A stretch of 64,000 nt of DNA from contig JARYZH020000016.1 of assembly GCA_030021035.2 (NCBI GenBank), forward strand, positions 1,725,961 to 1,789,960, read 5' to 3'. Positions 1-10,719 of the stretch are shown piece after piece. The notes beneath the pieces are model-generated. The model was not told the DNA's origin, did not search any database, and saw only the letters and a program-made list of their open reading frames with translations. Positions within the stretch are counted from its first letter, which is position 1; each line of letters opens with the position of its first letter. The position numbers and the translations under genes were made by a program. Origin of the DNA: Notholithocarpus densiflorus (taxonomy: Eukaryota; Streptophyta; Magnoliopsida; Fagales; Fagaceae).

Positions 1-52
1 AAGCTGCTCACAATGATCATGCAACCTCTATCCTCTGTCTAGCACCAGTTAC

Positions 53-340
53 ATGAATCTCGGTCGAGCATTATTCCTGCATGATCTGATCACTGACGTG
101 GAGATTGATGTCTGTTCTCATATTTTCCACATTGTGGCAAAAACAGTTGAACGGACTGCTTCAAGGAATTGTATTCCTTTCTATCGCCTTATCTCAAGGA
201 TTTTGAAGCTCAAAGGTGTGCATCCCTCGGAAGATGAGCGCCCATATCCACGGCCAAGTCCAATTAATATCTGCACTCTCCATGCAAGCATAAGTCACAC
301 CAAGAAGAATACCAAGCAAGAAAGTCATGCTACTCAATGA
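53..340 (+). pseudogene. Fragment of 'putative plant transposon protein' accessory ORF (element A)
   Basis: A 95-residue open frame beginning GRALFLHDLITDVEIDVCSH after two residues, with a proline-rich segment (PYPRPSPINI) near its end. I recognise this as the C-terminal part of the plant-transposon-type accessory protein found near the 3' end of some copia elements; element P carries a longer relative. After the stop, in-frame remnants up to about 590 resemble the coiled-coil tail seen in P and B, with several stops. The N-terminus may lie left of the window. It sits upstream of the polypurine tract and 3' LTR, as expected for an extra ORF. Its biochemical role is unknown. Confidence 0.6.
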
Positions 341-1194
341 AGCTCAAGCTCTACCTCCCATGTTTATGATGAACAACTAGACAACATCATGGCTACTCTC
401 TAAGAGATCACTACCAAAATATTCAGACTAGCTACCATCATGCACTCCCAACACATTCGTTTCGACACCAAGTTCACATCTCTCTAGACTCAAATGGACC
501 AAATTTAGAGGAAGCTAGAGGAACATAAAGACTAGCTATTCCATGACAAAAAGGGGGAGATGGTGTCGTTGATAGGGGGAATGTAGTGATAGGGGGAGGA
601 GAAGCTAGTAGCTACTACTTGGTTTATAGTTTTTATTGCTTTTCTTTAAGCTTTAGTACATTGTTCTTAATTTCAGTCTTATATTTAGTAGATGTGTTTA
701 TCTCAATGCTTTGTAGCATTTTTTTGTGCTTTTAAGATATTGCTAATATGTCTTAAGTACCTCACACTTGTACCCTAGTAGGATCTTGTATCCCAAATGC
801 ATATACTTCGTGTATTTTGCATTGGTTGTGTGTTGGACACGCAATTGATCATTGTGGTTGGTCTTCATTGCATTGCATGTCCGGATGAGCATTTACTAAT
901 TAAATGTTCATTGTAGTCATTCTTTAATGATTGTTCTTGTATGATCAAGATATGCTTATATGTTTTATAGTGTTCACAAACTTGATCGCACTTTACTTGC
1001 TCATGTACGTACCATGTATTCAACTTATCATAAGCTTAATGAAAGTTCTGTTTGTGTGCAAGTGTTTCAGGTTACAGGTATATACGTGCAAGTGCTTCAT
1101 AGCTTCTAGATTAGGTGTGAGTGAGTTTTGCCACTGTTCCCAAACTCACGTTTTAGTCTAGAGTCTGTTTTAGGGGTTTTGTCACGGAATAGCT
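341..1194 (+). other. Non-coding 3' tail of element A
   Basis: AT-rich, with no convincing ORF. It includes purine-rich stretches near 552-600 and the conserved pre-PPT box at about 1180. It shares scattered words with 10950-11715 of element B, for example the motifs around 'cacacttg' and 'ttggatcttgtat', so both are the same tail type. Confidence 0.5.
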
Positions 1195-1206
1195 AAAGAG
1201 GGAGAT
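1195..1206 (+). other. Polypurine tract of element A
   Basis: AAAGAGGGAGAT immediately precedes the LTR start TGTAAAG. This is the expected site of plus-strand priming in an LTR retrotransposon. Confidence 0.75.
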
Positions 1207-2278
1207 TGTAAAGTTGTAATTTACAACTATGTGTTTTGTTGGCTTTAATTCTGTGCCAAATTTGATTGTAATTTTATTCAATCTATTGTACCCTGTATTT
1301 ATTGTGGGATTTAATTGTAAGGGTTGTGTGAGAGAGAGAGAGTGTGAAGACTCAAGCAATTGAAGACTGAAGAGTTTTCGCGGGTAGCTCGCGACTAAGC
1401 ATCCCACGAAATGATGCATGTGCCCTGCACATGATTGGAATGCAAACAGTCAGGATAGATGGAGATAGCTATGTTTCGCGAGTAGTTCGCGGGTAAGGCC
1501 TTCCTGCGAGACACTCACGAAACATTCTGTTTTGCCAGGTTGTCCTAACTGATACACACTTTCTGTACCTACACTATATATACCCCTTTTACCCACAGAT
1601 GTTGAGGATTGCTTCTGAGAGAAAACCCTAGCCACAAACCTTGAGAGTTAGAGAGTGTTATACCCACAATTCTCTACACACTTGCTTGTGAATTTTCCTC
1701 AACTCCTACCTCTACATTTTCATATCCTTGAGAGGTTGATCACCCAAACACTTACCACACCCTTTTAGAGTGTTCAGTGAGATTTTGGTGCTGCTGGGAA
1801 GCATTGGAAGAAGCCAAGGATGGCAGATGCAACATGGAGCTTGTTGCGGGATCTAGAGAGCTTGACAAGACACGGTTCCGAGTAGCCTTGTTGGAGTAGG
1901 AGCTTGGAGGGCTTAGGTACATCAGGTAGATTAGGCTTGGAGGGTCTCTTGCTAACTCATATATCCCAACTGATTGTCTAGTGGATCGATTTCCGCTTGG
2001 AGGGCGGCGGAGAGGTTTTACGCCAAGGACTTCGGTTTTCTCTTCGATAACACATCGCTGTGTTGTCTTTGTGTTTGCATCTTTCTTCCCTACTCTTTTA
2101 CCTTTCATTTTACTGCTGGGTTATTATGAATATGGGTTAGAGTAGCTTGTTTTTTTATACGCTCGCATTTACTCTATTCCGCACTTAGTATTAAGTTTGA
2201 GTAAAATCAATCGAGCCGTAACTTTAATTTGGGGAGTCTAAACGTTCATAAGTGTTTTACACACTATTTGAACATTCA
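1207..2278 (+). repeat. 3' LTR of element A (1072 bp)
   Basis: Begins TG after the polypurine tract and ends CA at 2278. It aligns with 11728-12816 of element B, sharing its start TGTAA, its end (a block resembling 'gtgttttacacacta') and internal blocks such as 'cttggagggcttaggt'. A cluster of CGCGA-type motifs lies at about 1376-1530, and a TATA-like stretch at about 1573-1582. Confidence 0.85.
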
Positions 2279-3407
2279 GCATTCATGCATGAACATGTGA
2301 ATGCGTGTTCATGGCACTAAAACAAGGAAATACAAGATAAACCCTAGTTTAAGATGTGAAAGGCAAACAAACAAATAAACATGTGAAATAGACTCTCAAA
2401 AGCTACGAATATATAAAAAGGATCTAAAACAGAAGCATTACATGTGAAATCAAAGACAAAATCAGATGAAAAAAAAAAAAAAAAAAAAAAAAAAACTAGG
2501 GGTTGGGGTTTTGGGGCAGGAGCATGCACACGCATGAACAAGCCCGTGCATGCATAATCCAGCCTGCACACTCAGCCAGGATTATGTGCATGTTGGATTT
2601 AGCCTAGAAACACTAGCAACACTATAAAATAGAACAGAACTTCAAAACAAATAAATCTAACATCCTAACATGCTTTAAAACATAAAAAACTACATAAACA
2701 TATATAAACACAAAACAAGCAAAGAAACAAGATTAAAGCAAGATTATAATAGAAAAAGAGAAAATGAGTATAGAACTCAATACCTCAAAACAAAAGCTCC
2801 TAGGCTTGATTTTTACCGTTGCCCACAGTCAAATCTATTAACAATTAAAAACAATAGTGGTTAGTAATTTTAAACTCACAGATCAAGGCTAGAAAATGCC
2901 CCAATCAAAAGAAAATTGACTTGAGGATGTTTTGTGAAAAAACTCCCTCTTTGATTCACTATTTCTATTGAATCTTAGCGTTTTCCCTTAGGATTTCTGT
3001 ATGTTTTTGAAAAGGTACCATATATGGCTATTTATATTGTGAAAATTGGGGGTTTGGAACGACTCCCAGACGATGTAGGATTCATTCCAAACCTCAGCAT
3101 TAATGCTAAAAACTTGCTTTTTTTAATGTTTCTGAAACCCTACATGCTCGTGCAGGATCATGCCTACATGCACATGCACCATGGCTGCGTATGCAGGTTG
3201 ATTCTTGCATGCGCATGTCAAGGGCTTCCTTGGCCTTATTTTTCCAAAAAGATTTATTTGCTCATTAAAGGCTATACTTTTCATTTCAACATTCACAACT
3301 CAATTTAATATTTAATTAGGCCTTAAACCAACATGGGGTTTTAGAATTTCAGCATCATTAGGGAACGGGGGCTCGAGTCGTAAGGGGTATAAAATGCGGT
3401 ATCTACA
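2279..3407 (-). repeat. Left (3') LTR of element M, truncated by element A
   Basis: Aligns over its whole length with 9495-10590. On the minus strand it begins TGTAGATACCGCATTTTATA at 3407. A 27-bp A run on the plus strand at 2469-2495 is matched at 9683-9704. Many CpG sites of the right copy appear here as CpA or TpG. Confidence 0.8.
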
Positions 3408-4005
3408 GATGGCCTTCTTTTGATTCGTGAGCTTCACTAACGGATTCAAAAGAATAAGCAACAAAATTTTTTTTTTCGACGTACGGCTCGAGCCTAACCC
3501 CATGTATATGACACACATCACGCATACATGGGGTGGGGTGCAACGCTAAAGAGTTGCGTGGGTTCATATGTCCGAATTCCCACCTTTATTGCTCGAGAAA
3601 CGAGCAACAAAAGGTTCACTATCCCAGAACCTGTTTTGCCAATTGCAAGCAAAAGGTAAGTGACTTGCTATCCTAGAGTCAATAAAAAAGTAATACAAAC
3701 AAGGCCAACAGCCGCAACCATCAACAAAACAAACAACGGTGCTCTTACAAGCTTAAAAGGATACATATCTATGGTGTCCATCTGGGGCTCTTGCCTCAAA
3801 ATTCTCCTAGGGGGTACTTGTCTTCCATCTCCATCTCTACCTGTTCTGGTGAGGCTCTTGCCTCAGGGTGACCTTGGTCTCTATCTCTACCTCTACCTCT
3901 TTCACTGTGCTTGCATATTCAATTCCTAGAGGATATGTGCACAAGTTTTGTATGATGTGCCTGCATGTTCAATTCCCGGAGGATATGTGCACAATTTCTG
4001 TTCTC
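3408..4005. other. Non-coding internal sequence next to the left M LTR
   Basis: No gene seen. It contains pyrimidine-rich CTCTACCTCTACC stretches at 3820-3900 and a duplicated unit of about 50 bp (roughly 3909-3958 and 3959-4008, each with TTCAATTCC and GGATATGTGCACAA). A minus-strand purine-rich tract adjoins the LTR at about 3408-3422. Confidence 0.4.
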
Positions 4006-5142
4006 ATAGATGAGGTGTTATACAAACGGGGTTTCTCTTAGCCATAATTAAGGTGCTTAGCCCCGGATGAGTCGAACTATGTATTGAGGGAGATTCACGA
4101 AGGGGCATGTGGAAATCATTCAGGAGCAAGAGCATTGGTTCACAAGGTCGTCCGTGTAGGATATTACTGGCCAACTATTCAAGCAGATGCAAAAGCTTAT
4201 GTCAAGGTGTGTGACCAATGTCAATGCTTTAGCAATATTCCCAAGAGACCATTAGAGTATCTCACCCTGATGATGGCCCCATGGCCATTTGCACAATGCA
4301 GATTATATATATTGGGTCCTTTTCCACTTGGAACCAAGCAGATGAAATTCTTGGTGGTTGGGATTGACTATTTCACCAAGTGGGTGGAAGCAGAACCCCT
4401 AGCAAGTATCACGCAACAAAATCTCAAGAACTTCGTCTGGAAGAACATTGTGTGCAGGTTTGGGGTACCCAGGGTATTGATATCAGACAACGGACGACAA
4501 TTTGATAACGCACCTTTTAAGGACTTCTGCGAACACTTCGGAATTCAGAATCATTATTCCTCACCCGCCCACCCTCAAGCAAATGGTCAAGCAGAAGTAG
4601 TAAATCGATCCTTGTTAAAGATAATCAAGACTCGACTTGAGGGGGCAAAGGGAGTATGGCCAGACGAGCTACCAGTTGTTCTATGGGCCTACAGGACGAC
4701 AATCAAAACCCCTACAGGGGAAACTCCTTTCAAGATAGCCTATGGAAGTGAAGCAGTTATACCTGCAGAAGTACATATGGCCAATCACAGGGTAATGAAG
4801 TATCAAGACAAGGATAACGAGGAACAACTACGCTTAAATCTGGATCTGATAGACGAGGTGAGGATGGACGCAGAGCAAAGGACAGCAAGGTATAAAAACC
4901 TTATGGCCAGACAATATGATGCAATGGTGAAAACTAGGCGCTTCAACATAGGGGACCTCATCTTGAAAAAGGTCTCTTTGGCAACCAAAAACCCAGCTTA
5001 TGGGAAATTAGGACCCAACTGGGAAGGACCTTACAGGGTTATCAATTGCAAAAGGCAAGGGTCGTATTATTTGGAAGCCCTGGATGGGAGAAAGTTGGAG
5101 CACCCTTGGAATGTTGAGCACCTAAGAATGTATTATCAGTAA
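4006..5142 (+). pseudogene. pol (IN): Ty3/gypsy (Tat lineage) integrase, catalytically broken (T0)
   Basis: The frame is open from 4084; recognisable upstream residues back to about 4006 contain stops. Order: the HHCC zinc-binding segment (REIHEGACGNHSG, then CDQCQC), the catalytic core (GIDYFTKWVEAE, SDNGRQFDN, ANGQAEVVNRSL), and a C-terminal domain with GDLILKKVSLATKNP and KLGPNWEGPYRV, ending NVEHLRMYYQ. The first catalytic Asp of the D,D(35)E triad, normally in the block before LGPFP, is Tyr (codon 4306-4308), and the conserved Trp-Gly before it is Cys-Arg. RT, RNase H and protease are missing, so the element is 5'-truncated. The antisense gene that follows is typical of Tat elements. Confidence 0.9.
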
Positions 5143-6148
5143 AATATCAGCCTAGACGAGCATTGTCTTGAACGATACTTGTCATTCCGGACGAGCCAAA
5201 GTTTATGTTGCTTTCTGTTGCATGTGTGTTGTTAACATTATATGTTATGTTTTAAAACTCCTTAAGGATGTATTAGTTTTAAATTAACTATGGATGAAGT
5301 CATGAACTTTGATGTTTGTATGAATAAGGCACTACCTTCTAAAGCATGTGCCATACTTGTGGACGATGTTTATATTATGAGTATGGTTTGGATTTTCAAA
5401 TACATATGATATAGAAATCTTGCCTCCATAACTTCATCCACAAAAAGGCTAAGGCCTAAAGACGAATGAAAATCTCTGGGCACGGGGATATAACGTCTAT
5501 AAGCTTTCCTTGAAATAAAGAGAGCAAAGAAAAACAAGGCATATTCATCCAAACGATGGACAAGGTGAAGCCTTAAATGTGTTAGTCAGCCATGGACAAA
5601 GAAATGCATGCATAAATATGTAGTCCATAGGACAAGACGCCAACTAAAACAATCCAATTTTTGGACGAGTAAAAGTTGAGCCTTAAACTTCATGGACGAA
5701 ATGAAAGACCAGCTCCCAAGTCTGAAGACGAATGAAGCTGGAAAAACCATGGCCATTCACAAAGACGAGTCATACTTGCAAAATACAAAAGATGGTAAAA
5801 ATGTTAAACATGACAGAATTCCTGTCACGGACGAGCCAAAGTTGAAACAATGTTATGGATGTGAAAAAAATTCGTCCACACAACAACATATTTAATAGCA
5901 AATGAAAATAATGAAAATAAAGCATTCATTTATTAAGTCTAAAAAGGGTAGACGACCACCGTCCAAAAACCCTTATAAAATAAAAAAGAAGCCTAAAAGG
6001 CGATTGTTTGAAAGCTCGTCCTAAATGATATAGATGAGTGAAATGGACTTGCATAACTTTAAATGATCCTAAACAATGGACCTCATAAAAAAAAATAAAA
6101 AATAAAAACAACAAAACAACAAACACAGACAGAAACTAAGACTTTCGT
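5143..6148. other. Spacer between T0 integrase and antisense gene
   Basis: No credible gene. The word GGACGAG(C)CAAAGTT and related GACGA words recur (about 5190, 5660, 5829), suggesting old internal repeats. The right part (5890-6130) is A-rich. Confidence 0.5.
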
Positions 6149-8342
6149 TCACTGTGGGGGATCATTTTTAGCGTCTTGAGCGGGCTGAGTAGTGGCATCA
6201 TCTTCAATATTGACGTCCTCGGAGCTAGTCTAAATGAGAGAGCTTGTAGCAGCAGCAAGGTTAAGTTTGATGGAGCTAAAATCAACTTCAGGGAAGTTTT
6301 CTATAGCGTCCATTTGAAAATCCTCAAAACCCGCCGCATAATTGGTGTCTAGCAAGTCATTGAACTGTTTGGACAATCTAAACTCTGCTACTGCATCTTC
6401 TTTTGCCTTGGTGAAAAGGGTATTCAACTCATCGTTCCTTTTTTGAAGGTGGTCAAGACGAGTATCCTTCTCAACCACATCAACTCTCATCTCTTCAATC
6501 AGATTTTACAGACCCTTGGCCTCATCTTTAGCTTTGGCAGCCACCTCAGCCCAACCCTTGTAGTCGTCCTTGACCTCTTGTATCCTCTTCTCAAGCAGGA
6601 TCCTCATCTTGTCCATCTCCGTGGCCTGCTTGGACGCGACTATGAACTTTGACATGGCCTGCATAAGTAATTAAAAGAGTTAAACAAAATGTTTATATAT
6701 ATGTTACAAAAATAGGATGAGGTAAAAGAGATTACCTTGAAAAGATCATGAACACTAGAGTGCTCAAATTCTTTCAAGGACATATCATAGCACACAGCCA
6801 TGTCTTCACCAGTTACAGCTTTTTCAAACCTCTCCCAAGCCAAGTCTTCATTCTTTAGGAGGTTCATAGGGACCCTCTAAGGAGGTTGGGACGAGGTGGG
6901 AGCAATGGTCTTGGCAGGAGTAACATCAACGGGGATGGACGAGTCAGCATCAACAACTTGGATGGACGGCTGGGAGGAAGGAAGATTAGACTTGGTAGTC
7001 TCAGGCCTGGACAATCCGTGCTTTGCCTTCTTTCCTCGACAACTAGGAAGGTTACCAAAATCCAGCATTTTGGACAAAGTTTTTCTCTTGTCTCTAGTAG
7101 AAGGACGAGGCTGGGACTGAGCCTCAGGCCTAGTAGCCTCGTCCATAACCTCTTTCCCTTTGTTCTCTTTCATAGTGGCCATCCCTAAGAGAAAGGTATA
7201 AAATGTTAGTCAAAAAATACATAGATCAAATAATACCTAGGAAGTTTCTAAGTATGAAAAGAAAACTCATGTCTGCGTACTGTAATCTCGTGAGCAATGG
7301 CTTCAACGGACGGCTCAGGGCCAAGTCCCCACGTAGCTAGATGTTGGAGGGTCACCAACGAATGGAAGCTTCTATCAGTGTAAAAACGAGCTCTGTGGAC
7401 GCGGTCACGGTGGAATTTATTTAAGGAAGGCCGTCCAACAGCTACAAAAAGCAAAAAGAAAGAGAAAGTAAGGTTAGATAATGGCAAACAAAAAGCAAAA
7501 ACACTTCGAAAATAATAAGGTATAAATAACATACCTTTAGGATGAAGGTTGCCTAGTTCTCCAGTATATGGGGCAATTGTATCCCTGCCAACCTCACCAG
7601 GGTGCCCAAACTAGAAACCAGAGACAAAGAAAAACTCTATCATCTAGTTTCTGTCAGAAGTAACCAATGACTTGATCAATCTACAGTCCTTGCTCCTGGC
7701 TGTAAACTGATAAAAGCCATGAGACTGATTAATTTCCGAGGGTTTGTAACAATAGAGGAACTCGTCCACAGTAAGAGGACGATCCCCTTCAAACACCTCC
7801 CTCCACAAGACTTGCATAGCAACGACAAGTCTCCATGCATTAGGGTTAAATTGCCAAACTCCTAAACCTAACTTAGTAAGTAGTTCTCTAGCAGAGGCAA
7901 TTAGAGGTAACCTAAGTCCCCCTAAAAGATAAGCCTCATAGATGCCTATCCCAAAACGGGGTTGGCAACACCACTCCCCACGAACAGCTAGCCTAGGGTT
8001 GAGGTTGTCTGGGATTTGATACCAACTCCTAAGCAAAGCTAATCTCCTATCATCCGTCTTGGAGGGTATACCTACAGCGCAACTATACACGATTTCTACT
8101 TCGTCTACAAAAGGAGACAAAGGAACACTCGTCGAGGTGCCAGCCCTAGAAGCCGCCCTCGTCCTAAGGTGTTCCTGAAGAACCTCAAAAGGGACCCCAG
8201 GAACACCAGAGGTGTACTCCTCATCTGTGGTGTTACCACTGCTACTATTGCTACTAGAGCCACTATAACTAGAGTCGTCATAGTACTCGTCTATGGCTTT
8301 ATCTACACTATTACTAGACGAGGAGACAACTACTTCAGACAT
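6149..8342 (-). pseudogene. Antisense accessory gene (aORF) of Tat element T0, multi-exon, transposase-28-like
   Basis: Reads on the minus strand from ATG at 8342. Exon 1 (8342-7535) holds a Ser-rich N-terminus, then a globular domain (GIYEAYLLGGLRLPL, VDEFLYCYKPSE). Intron 1 (7534-7442, GTATG...TTTTGTAG) splices in frame to a segment with SLNKFHRDRVHRARFYTD. An intron of undetermined boundaries lies near 7260-7184. Exon 3 (to 6736) has basic and Ser/Pro-rich sequence, then LAWERFEKAV. Intron 3 (6735-6659, GTAAT...TATGCAG) splices in frame to a coiled-coil C-terminus ending at 6149. I recognise the 'putative gypsy-type transposon' (transposase-28-like) family. About five nonsense codons interrupt it, at Trp or Gln-type positions (about 7647, 7608, 6868, 6507, 6231). 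Function is unknown in the family. In Tat elements such ORFs lie antisense between pol and the 3' LTR, as here. Confidence 0.8.
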
Positions 8343-8503
8343 GTTGAAATTTGTAGGAAAACCTAAGAATAAGGAAAAGGAAAATACCTGTCTCTAGACG
8401 AAGGAGGACTAAGGACGAGAAAACACTTCTAGACAAGGCGCTAAGACGAGGAATGTCAAAGAAGAAAATCTCAGAAATGTGAGGGGTAGGAGAGGGATTC
8501 CAC

Positions 8504-8511
8504 TATTTATA
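8504..8511 (-). promoter_or_regulatory. TATA box of the T0 antisense gene
   Basis: TATAAATA on the minus strand, about 160 bp upstream of the ATG at 8342, in GC-richer surroundings. It gives the antisense gene a promoter of its own. Confidence 0.6.
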
Positions 8512-8558
8512 GGCAGCGGACTTTGGTATCTAAAATGACACGACCAACCAAAAGGTGA

Positions 8559-8564
8559 CACGTG
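8559..8564 (-). promoter_or_regulatory. G-box/ABRE-like CACGTG upstream of the T0 antisense gene
   Basis: TGACACGTGGTA, about 48 bp upstream of the TATA box. The ACGTGG core is the known binding site of plant bZIP factors. A second copy lies at 8618-8623. Confidence 0.5.
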
Positions 8565-8617
8565 GTATAGTCCTCGAAAAAATGAATTGACGGGACCCGT
8601 CACCAATGAAATCATGA

Positions 8618-8623
8618 CACGTG
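8618..8623 (-). promoter_or_regulatory. Second G-box/ABRE-like CACGTG
   Basis: TGACACGTGGCA, about 107 bp upstream of the TATA box at 8504-8511, with the same flanks as the first copy. Confidence 0.5.
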
Positions 8624-8700
8624 GCACACCTAGTCGGAGACATAAGTACATGCATCCAAAGAATGGCATCAGGCTGTACATCTCCCTAGACGACCCATGG

Positions 8701-9002
8701 ACAAGGGGGTAACTGATGGTGTATTAGAAAATAGACCAACTCCAACCAGCTCCAAGTTCGTCCATAAAGGCCGTCCAGGGCAAGAATATAAAAAACGGAC
8801 TTTGAATGGAGAACTCGTCCATGACAAGGTCGTTCGTCCATAAAAATGTTTAGACTTTAAGGGCACTTATCCTAACACATCTTCTCACTCATCACCAATC
8901 GAGGTAAAGGGATAATAGAACCAAGTGATGTGTGTGCAAACAAGTATTGAATAAGCCTTTACTGAGGTTAAGACATAAGACACATAGGAATTAAACTCAT
9001 TT
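8701..9002 (+). repeat. Probable T0 polypurine tract and start of its 3' LTR, truncated
   Basis: The tract AAGGGGGTAAC at 8703-8713 is followed by TGATGGTG at 8714, a plausible PPT and LTR start for the plus-strand Tat element. Where this LTR ends is unclear; sequence running into the M primer site at 9003 may be LTR or M leader. It contains repeated CGTCCAT words. Confidence 0.4.
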
Positions 9003-9020
9003 TTCCCAACGGAGTTGCCA
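9003..9020 (-). other. Primer-binding site of element M (tRNA-Arg type)
   Basis: Minus-strand TGGCAACTCCGTTGGGAA, one base inside the LTR end. It resembles the TGGCGACTCC class of primer sites that Ogre/Tat elements use with tRNA-Arg, with one internal difference. Confidence 0.6.
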
Positions 9021-9021
9021 C

Positions 9022-10590
9022 TGTGGACACAACGAGGGAGTCGCCACCTAGTTTTTGTGATGGTCTAGGAACCATAGATATAGCATCCTCTTCAAGAAGG
9101 ACCTTTTTGATCTTACTACTAGATATATGGGTTTAGAGTTTAGGTACGGTTTTGGGAAGGTGTTAGGCACCCAAAACCACCCAACATCTAATGTCTTAAC
9201 CCAAAACCGCCCACCATACGATATAGCTTCCTCTCATTGTGCATTATGTCTTAACCCTATTAATGGCACACTTAATACTGCATTGTAACTCACACACACA
9301 CTAGCATACATTTAAGCATACAACATGGCATCAACCATCCCAAAAGACCTAACCTAATCATAAATCTATCATGGCAATCAACCAAAGCTTAGCTTTCATC
9401 TATCATGACATATCACAACTTAAGCCTAACATACATCTATCATACTTTTTAAATCAACCTAGCATTCATCTAGCATGGCATCTTAGCACCTATGGCATTC
9501 ATGCATGAACATCTGAATGCGTGTTCATGGCATTAAAACAAGGAAATACAAGATAAACCTTAGTTTAAGATGTGAAAGGCAAACAAACAAACAAACATGT
9601 GAAACAGAAGCTCAAAAGCTATGAATATATAAAAAGGGTCTAAAACATAAGCATTACATGTGAAATCAGTAACAAAATTATTAAAAAAAAAAAAAAAAAA
9701 AAAACTAGGTTTAAGGTTTCCAGGAAAGATCATGCGCGCGCATGAACAAGCCTGCGTGCGCATAATCTAGCTTGCGTATGCAGCCAGGATTATGCGCACG
9801 TGGGATTCAGCCCATAAACACTTGCAACACAGAAAAATAGAGCAAAACTTCAAAACAAATAAATCTAACGTCTTAACATGCTTTAAAACATAAAAACTAC
9901 ATAAACATAAAAAAAGCAAATAAACAAGATTAAAGTAAGATTAAAATAGAAAGGAGAGAAAAGGAGTTTAGAACTCAATACCTCAAAACAAAAGCTCCTA
10001 GGTTGGATTTTGACCATTCCCCTCAGTCAAATCTATTCAAAATTAAAAACAATAGTGATTAGTAATCTTAAACTCGAAGATCAAGGCCAGAAAAGACCTC
10101 TATCAAAAGAAAATTGACTGGAGGATGTTTTGTGAAAAACCCCTTCTTTGATTCACTATTTCTAGTGAATCTTAACGTTTTCCCTTAAGATTTCTATATG
10201 TTTTAGAAAAGGTACCATGTATGGCTATTTATATTGTGAAAATGGGGGTTTGGAATGACTCTCAGACGATGTGGTATTCATTCCAAGTCTCAGCATTAAT
10301 GCAGAAAACTTGCATTTTTTATGTTTCTGGTACCTTACATACGCGCATCAGATCATGCCTATGTGCGCATGCACCATGGTTGCGTGTGCGGGTTAATTCC
10401 TGCGTGCGCATCCTTGGCCTTATTTTTCCAAAAAGATTTATTTGCTCATTAAAGATTATATTTTTCATTTCAACATTTCTCAAGCCAATTTAACATCTAA
10501 TTGGGCGCTAAACCAACCTTGGGTCTTACAATTTCAGCATCATTGGGGAACGGGGGCTCTAGTCGTAAGGGGTACAAAATGCGGTGTCCA
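9022..10590 (-). repeat. Right (5') LTR of element M (1569 bp)
   Basis: Complete LTR on the minus strand: starts TGGACACCGC at 10590 and ends ...CCACA at 9022 beside the primer site. Near its 3' end (plus strand about 9154) is GGGAAGGTGTTAGGCACCC, shared with the T1 and T2 LTRs. It is CpG-rich in 9730-9800 and 10330-10410. Confidence 0.8.
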
Positions 10591-10719
10591 TAATAGCTAC
10601 CTAGCTTTTATCTTAGTTTTCATAGTGTTTCATGTGTTTTCATAGGATCCAATATATGCAAGTTTGCCTATGCTACTTAAACATGTGAACAAATATATTT
10701 TCCAACATCATCCTAGCAT

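Larger units (their letters stand above)
1..2278 (+). mobile_element. Ty1/copia element A, 3' part (starts outside window)
   Basis: The right end of a copia-type LTR retrotransposon. The visible order is a decayed accessory ORF (53-340), a non-coding tail, a purine tract just before 1207, and a complete 3' LTR (1207-2278). The tail carries the box TTTTGTCACGGAATAGC just before the purine tract, which recurs in element B and, slightly changed, in element P. The LTR ends exactly where sequence homologous to position 9495 of another LTR begins, so A is inserted into LTR L1 of element M. The other TSD copy lies outside the window and cannot be checked. Confidence 0.8.
2279..10590 (-). mobile_element. 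Minus-strand gypsy-type LTR element M with long LTRs and little of its own coding sequence
   Basis: Two LTRs in the same minus orientation (2279-3407, cut by element A, and 9022-10590) bracket 3408-9002. A tRNA-Arg-type primer site lies just inside the right LTR on the minus strand. The only coding matter inside is the plus-strand T0 integrase and its antisense gene. I read these as a nested Tat fragment, leaving M about 0.7 kb of its own internal sequence, so M would be a non-autonomous long-LTR element. The alternative is that T0 and M are one rearranged element. No TSD can be tested because M's left end is outside the window. Confidence 0.55.

Noticed and set aside
2469..2495. Poly-A run as a LINE or SINE tail
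   Set aside because: It is inside an LTR and matched by an A run at the same LTR position at 9683-9704; no target duplication or retroposon body adjoins it.
5692..5895. 67-codon plus-strand frame in the T0 spacer
   Set aside because: Lys/Asp-rich product from GACGA-type repeats, no homologous frame in the other Tat elements here.
6886..7188. Plus-strand frames opposite exon 3 of the antisense gene
   Set aside because: Mirror frames of the real minus-strand exon, which has introns, family motifs and a promoter.
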